A stretch of 7,907 bases of DNA from an uncultured Erysipelotrichaceae bacterium (GTDB lineage: Bacteria > Bacillota_I > Bacilli_A > RF39 > UBA660): positions 1 to 7,907 of the forward strand of contig CATOOY010000051.1 in assembly GCA_951801995.1 (NCBI GenBank), given 5' to 3'. The translations under genes and the position numbers were made by a program. The notes under the pieces are model-generated. The model worked only from the letters and a program-made list of their open reading frames with translations, was not told the DNA's origin and ran no database searches. Shown piece by piece: positions 4,625 through 7,907 of the stretch; the first letter of the stretch is position 1, and each line of letters starts with the position of its first letter.

Positions 4625-7600
4625 ATGAATAATAATATGAGTGTATCAGATATAATTAATTCTTCTTTAAGTATATTGAATAATACATATCAAGGAAAAA
4701 ATGATCTTAATAAATCGAGAAGAACGAATTTAGAAAATTATCTTGCCGCAGTAGAATCTGAATTTACAGAGGAACAAAGAGAAATTTATACAAGAATATT
4801 AGAAGCAAAAGATACTTTTGTTGATGATTTTATGGAAAAATTATCTAATGTTTATAAAGGAAAAGATACTTCTATATCTGCAGAAGTTATAGAAAATATG
4901 GAAAAAATTCTTGAAGAAGAACAAGATGAATTTAATTTTGAACAAAACGATTATTATCAATATTTATTAAATTTAAGGGAATCTTATTCTATTTATAGTA
5001 ATCTTTTAGCTGATGCAAAAAATGTTCGTTTCTTTGATTGGGCAAACAAACATCCTGTGAAAGCAGGGGTCATGTTAACCGTAGGGGCAACTAGTATTGC
5101 TGGAGTAGTAGGTGGTATTGGTGCATATGCTGTTTATCATGTGGCATCTCAATCACAGGCAGTAGAAACTAAAAATGATGAGACAAAGATTACACCTACT
5201 GCTGTAAAAATGAATAAGGAAGATATTCATCCTGTTAGTACAAAAGGTGAGATTCAATCAGGTCTTACTTTAGATGAAATAAAAGAAATTTATACAAATG
5301 ATGCAAATCGTGCTGCAAAAATTGTTAAAACTGCAAGAGCGAATGGTTTAGATTTGGAGGCAGATGAAATTGCTCATTTACTTACAATTGCGAACCTTCA
5401 TAATCTTACTGAGGATCAAAAGCTTGAGGTAGCAAGTGCTAAACATCCTCTTTCTATTGAAGAATGGATGAACTTTACTGATAAAGTGAAAGCAGATTTA
5501 GTTGATGTTACTTCTGATACAATTGCTTTTGATGCAAAACTTTTATTTGGAGATACAGAGGCTGCTAAGGATGCAAATTATGTTATGCGTACTTATGCAG
5601 AGTGGAATCGTACACATGATACTAAGTTGCGTAAAAAGTTTAAGAATTTCTTAATTTCTTATACCGAGGACAAAACTTTTAAACAAAAATTAAGCGAGAA
5701 TCCAGCTGCTGTAGAATTTGTATTAAATACTTGCTCTTTTGCTTCTACAGCTGGGATAGAATTAATAGATGATAGTCAATTTGTTACAGATTTATTTTAT
5801 AAAAAAGGAAATAAACTTTCACAAGCTAGAATGGCTTTAGGTGCAGATTTACAAATTGATCAAACTTTATTTAAAAATGATACAATAGAAATTGCAGATA
5901 AGAGTCTAACAGATACAGAGGCTCTTCAAAAAAGTGGTTTCTTAAAAAAATATGATGATAATAAGATTTTACAAGTTAAATTTGTTGCAAATCAAATGAA
6001 TTTATCAAGTGATCAGGAACAAGATTTAGCTAATAAATTAGATTTAAATAATACACTTCTTACTTGGGTTCATTTTAGCGAGGATTATGTATCTGCTATT
6101 GAAAATGGTGCCAATTTTGATGCAAATAATTTATTTTTGAATAATAAAAAAGTAGCAGCAGTAGTAAATGAAGCACAATCTATCTATCAATCTTATTTAA
6201 AAGCAGATAATGCAGAAAAAGCTATATTATATGATGCATGGAATGAACTTTACTATCGTAATTTTCTAAATGATCAAGAAGGTGTTTTTGGAGAAAATGC
6301 TCCAGCTTCTTATTTACTTGCTCAACTTTTACAAAGTGCAAATGCTAAAGGATTAACTTTAGAAAAAGCAGATAGTATGAATGCAAAAGATAATAATGGT
6401 ACTGTTAATTTATATAAATTAATTGTTGGTGATGGTCTTTCTGATTCATTTTGCAACACTATAAATGACATTACTATCCATGAAACAGGAAAAGAAGAAA
6501 GTCATCGTACTTTTTGGGAAGAGACTTATTCTGATTTAGCAAGTTCTATACGCTCTGTTTCTATCACTTCTGATAAAGCAATTAATAACACAAATGAAAG
6601 TTTATATGCTAAAATTGTTTCAGAAGGAAGAGCTAATGTAGAAAAAGAAGTACAAAATGGAATAAATAGACATGATGTTCTTGTTCAAATGATTCAAGAA
6701 AGAATAAAGAACTTCAAACTTAAAAATGTAACAAATGCGGAAGATGTTCTTGAAAAAAGACTTGGTAATTCTGCTAGTATATTCGGTGGATATGATTTGG
6801 GAGGATATGACCAAGGAAATAGTAATGGAACAGGTGATGTTGCACCTCGTGATAAATCTAGTGTTACTGTTAAAGGTGAAGGTACTGAAAAACGTGATAA
6901 AAGTCTTGAATTATGGTCAAAAGATAAAGTAAAAGAAACAGAAAAGAAAGCAAAACAAAGTAAAAATAAAGAAGAAAAAACTGAATTTGTACCTGTTACT
7001 GAAGAAGTAGTAGAGGAGAAGACTAAAACAGAGGTTGTATTTACTGAACAAGATAAAAAAGATAATGATGATGCTGTTGAAAATGGCGATATTACTCCTG
7101 CTGAAAGAGATGAAATGAATGAAAATGGCGAACATTTTGAAGGTGGGGGAGACAATTATAGTACAAATATTGATTTATCAAGTGATGATTTAAATCGTTT
7201 AACAATTGCATCTGATCAATTTGCATTAGCTGAAGGTAAGTTTAATGCAGGCAATATGAGCGAAGAGGATTTCCAAAAAGCTATGGAAGAATTTGATAAA
7301 ATAACAAATAGTATATTTGCTAAGTATGAAGATTCTTCTGATAAAACAGATTCTTCTGATAAAGTAGATACTTCTGATACAACAGATAGTTCAGATTCAA
7401 AAGAAAATGAAGATAATGTTTCTAATAATATACCTTCTACTACTACACAGGATGATATTATTAAATATTATCAAATAAATTTACAAGATTACTTTGAATA
7501 TGATGGTTCTATTTTCTATTATAGTGAAACTAAACAATTATATGTAGATTTAGCTACGTTGACTTTACCAAATGAAATTGTTAGTGAAAAAGTAGAAGAA

Positions 7601-7907
7601 GCAAAACCAAAAGCAATAGAACAAGAAATGGTTGCTCAGAGTAATTTTACAAGCTATAATACTAATTCTCAATTAGAAGAAAAATCTGAAGTAAAATCTC
7701 AAGCAGAAGCACAAGCTCAGGCAGAAGCACAAGCTCAGGCAGAAGCACAAGCTCAGGCAGAGGCACAAGCTCAGGCAGAAGCACAAGCTCAGGCAGAAGC
7801 ACAAGCTCAGGCAGAAGCACAAGCTCAGGCAGAAGCACAAGCTCAGGCAGAAGCACAAGCTCAGGCAGAAGCACAAGCTCAGGCAGAAGCACAAGCTCAG
7901 GCAGAAG
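4625..7907 (+). CDS. Giant single-pass membrane protein with C-terminal Gln/Ala/Glu repeat, partial
   Basis: The frame is open from ATG 4625 to the window edge without a stop (1094 codons so far). AAGGAGAG (4611-4618) precedes the start, which lies 18 bases after the previous stop, indicating one operon. Residues 1-140 are a polar helical domain, presumably cytoplasmic. A hydrophobic Gly/Ala/Val-rich span follows at about 147-171. Residues 176-718 are a long helical region, poor in Cys, with short repeated-looking helices. Next are a Gly/Asn linker (about 719-737), a highly charged Lys/Glu stretch (about 764-840), and a small helical segment near 877-895. A DSSDKT-type repeat (903-926), a Tyr-rich segment (about 945-990) and finally a Gln-Ala-Glu-Ala repeat from residue 1026 onward complete the visible part. 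No enzyme motif was found and the family is unrecognised. A surface filament, adhesin or scaffold partner of the preceding gene's product is inferred. The C-terminus, which would show any wall anchor, is outside. Confidence 0.82.
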   Translation, partial: MNNNMSVSDIINSSLSILNNTYQGKNDLNKSRRTNLENYLAAVESEFTEEQREIYTRILEAKDTFVDDFMEKLSNVYKGKDTSISAEVIENMEKILEEEQDEFNFEQNDYYQYLLNLRESYSIYSNLLADAKNVRFFDWANKHPVKAGVMLTVGATSIAGVVGGIGAYAVYHVASQSQAVETKNDETKITPTAVKMNKEDIHPVSTKGEIQSGLTLDEIKEIYTNDANRAAKIVKTARANGLDLEADEIAHLLTIANLHNLTEDQKLEVASAKHPLSIEEWMNFTDKVKADLVDVTSDTIAFDAKLLFGDTEAAKDANYVMRTYAEWNRTHDTKLRKKFKNFLISYTEDKTFKQKLSENPAAVEFVLNTCSFASTAGIELIDDSQFVTDLFYKKGNKLSQARMALGADLQIDQTLFKNDTIEIADKSLTDTEALQKSGFLKKYDDNKILQVKFVANQMNLSSDQEQDLANKLDLNNTLLTWVHFSEDYVSAIENGANFDANNLFLNNKKVAAVVNEAQSIYQSYLKADNAEKAILYDAWNELYYRNFLNDQEGVFGENAPASYLLAQLLQSANAKGLTLEKADSMNAKDNNGTVNLYKLIVGDGLSDSFCNTINDITIHETGKEESHRTFWEETYSDLASSIRSVSITSDKAINNTNESLYAKIVSEGRANVEKEVQNGINRHDVLVQMIQERIKNFKLKNVTNAEDVLEKRLGNSASIFGGYDLGGYDQGNSNGTGDVAPRDKSSVTVKGEGTEKRDKSLELWSKDKVKETEKKAKQSKNKEEKTEFVPVTEEVVEEKTKTEVVFTEQDKKDNDDAVENGDITPAERDEMNENGEHFEGGGDNYSTNIDLSSDDLNRLTIASDQFALAEGKFNAGNMSEEDFQKAMEEFDKITNSIFAKYEDSSDKTDSSDKVDTSDTTDSSDSKENEDNVSNNIPSTTTQDDIIKYYQINLQDYFEYDGSIFYYSETKQLYVDLATLTLPNEIVSEKVEEAKPKAIEQEMVAQSNFTSYNTNSQLEEKSEVKSQAEAQAQAEAQAQAEAQAQAEAQAQAEAQAQAEAQAQAEAQAQAEAQAQAEAQAQAEAQAQAEAQAQAE
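7331..7402 (+). repeat. Four degenerate 18-bp units encoding Asp-Ser-Ser-Asp-Lys-Thr
   Basis: Four in-frame hexapeptide units lie at 7331-7348, 7349-7366, 7367-7384 and 7385-7402. They read DSSDKT, DSSDKV, DTSDTT and DSSDSK. The first two differ at two bases, and the later ones have drifted. The acidic Ser/Asp-rich tract looks like a flexible extracellular spacer, similar in style to Ser-Asp stalks of surface adhesins. Its 18-bp period equals that of the later Gln/Ala repeat, but the sequences are unrelated. Confidence 0.85.
7700..7907 (+). repeat. Tandem 18-bp repeat encoding Gln-Ala-Gln-Ala-Glu-Ala, runs off the window
   Basis: After a 12-base partial unit (7700-7711), ten complete copies of CAAGCTCAGGCAGAAGCA run from 7712 to 7891. 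Sixteen bases of an eleventh reach the window edge. The only difference seen is GAG for GAA in the third copy (7748-7765). Each unit encodes QAQAEA in the frame of the large protein, so copy changes would not shift the frame. Ten of 18 bases are G or C, clearly richer than the surrounding DNA. The peptide should form a long Ala-lined helix or coiled coil. The true repeat number is unknown. Confidence 0.96.

Noticed and set aside
6694..7155. A 153-codon Ser-rich reverse-strand frame
   Set aside because: It is antisense to the charged Lys/Glu region of the large forward gene, has no convincing ribosome binding site, and its composition simply mirrors that region.
7662..7894. Reverse-strand frames encoding Leu-Pro-Glu-Leu-Val or Cys-Phe-Cys-Leu repeats
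   Set aside because: They are the complement of the 18-bp Gln/Ala repeat inside the large forward gene. They stay open only because the repeat contains no stop in those frames, and no ribosome binding site is present.
7700..7907. CRISPR array
   Set aside because: The 18-bp units are directly adjacent without spacers and encode a continuous peptide in frame.

Overview
The window is AT-rich bacterial DNA that looks like a low-GC Bacillota (Firmicutes) or a close relative. Strong AGGAGG-type ribosome binding sites, extended -10 promoters of the form TGNTATAAT and rho-independent terminators with long T-runs all point that way. TGA ends two genes and Trp is written TGG, so the standard bacterial code is used, not the Mycoplasma code. 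A host-associated commensal is a guess from the style of the surface proteins.

Region by region. Positions 1-277 are the right end of an IS3-family insertion sequence: the C-terminal 81 codons of its DDE transposase plus a probable terminal inverted repeat carrying an outward-facing TTGACA. It abuts a short 3' gene remnant (278-387) whose ending weakly recalls Abi-family proteins. Positions 401-573 hold two tandem, self-contained small RNA units. Each has a -10 box, a two-part stem with a nearly identical 13-nt loop, and its own terminator. Then come a 97-aa membrane protein (620-913), a non-coding stretch with its own promoter and terminator (935-1104, possible third RNA), a membrane-anchored low-complexity protein (1181-1792), and a PfkB-family sugar kinase overlapping a small stand-alone Smr-domain protein (1966-3118).

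The right half (3189-7907) is an apparent two-gene operon behind the only promoter here with a consensus -35. It encodes a 452-aa single-pass protein with a thrombospondin-like Trp motif and internally repeated Tyr/Thr-rich sequence. A very large single-pass protein follows 18 bases later. It is open to the window edge at 1094 codons and ends in a near-perfect 18-bp repeat encoding Gln-Ala-Gln-Ala-Glu-Ala. I do not recognise either family; together they look like an undescribed cell-surface assembly.

The strongest candidates for something new are the tandem RNA pair, because the two copies differ by base-pair-preserving substitutions, and the two-gene surface operon.
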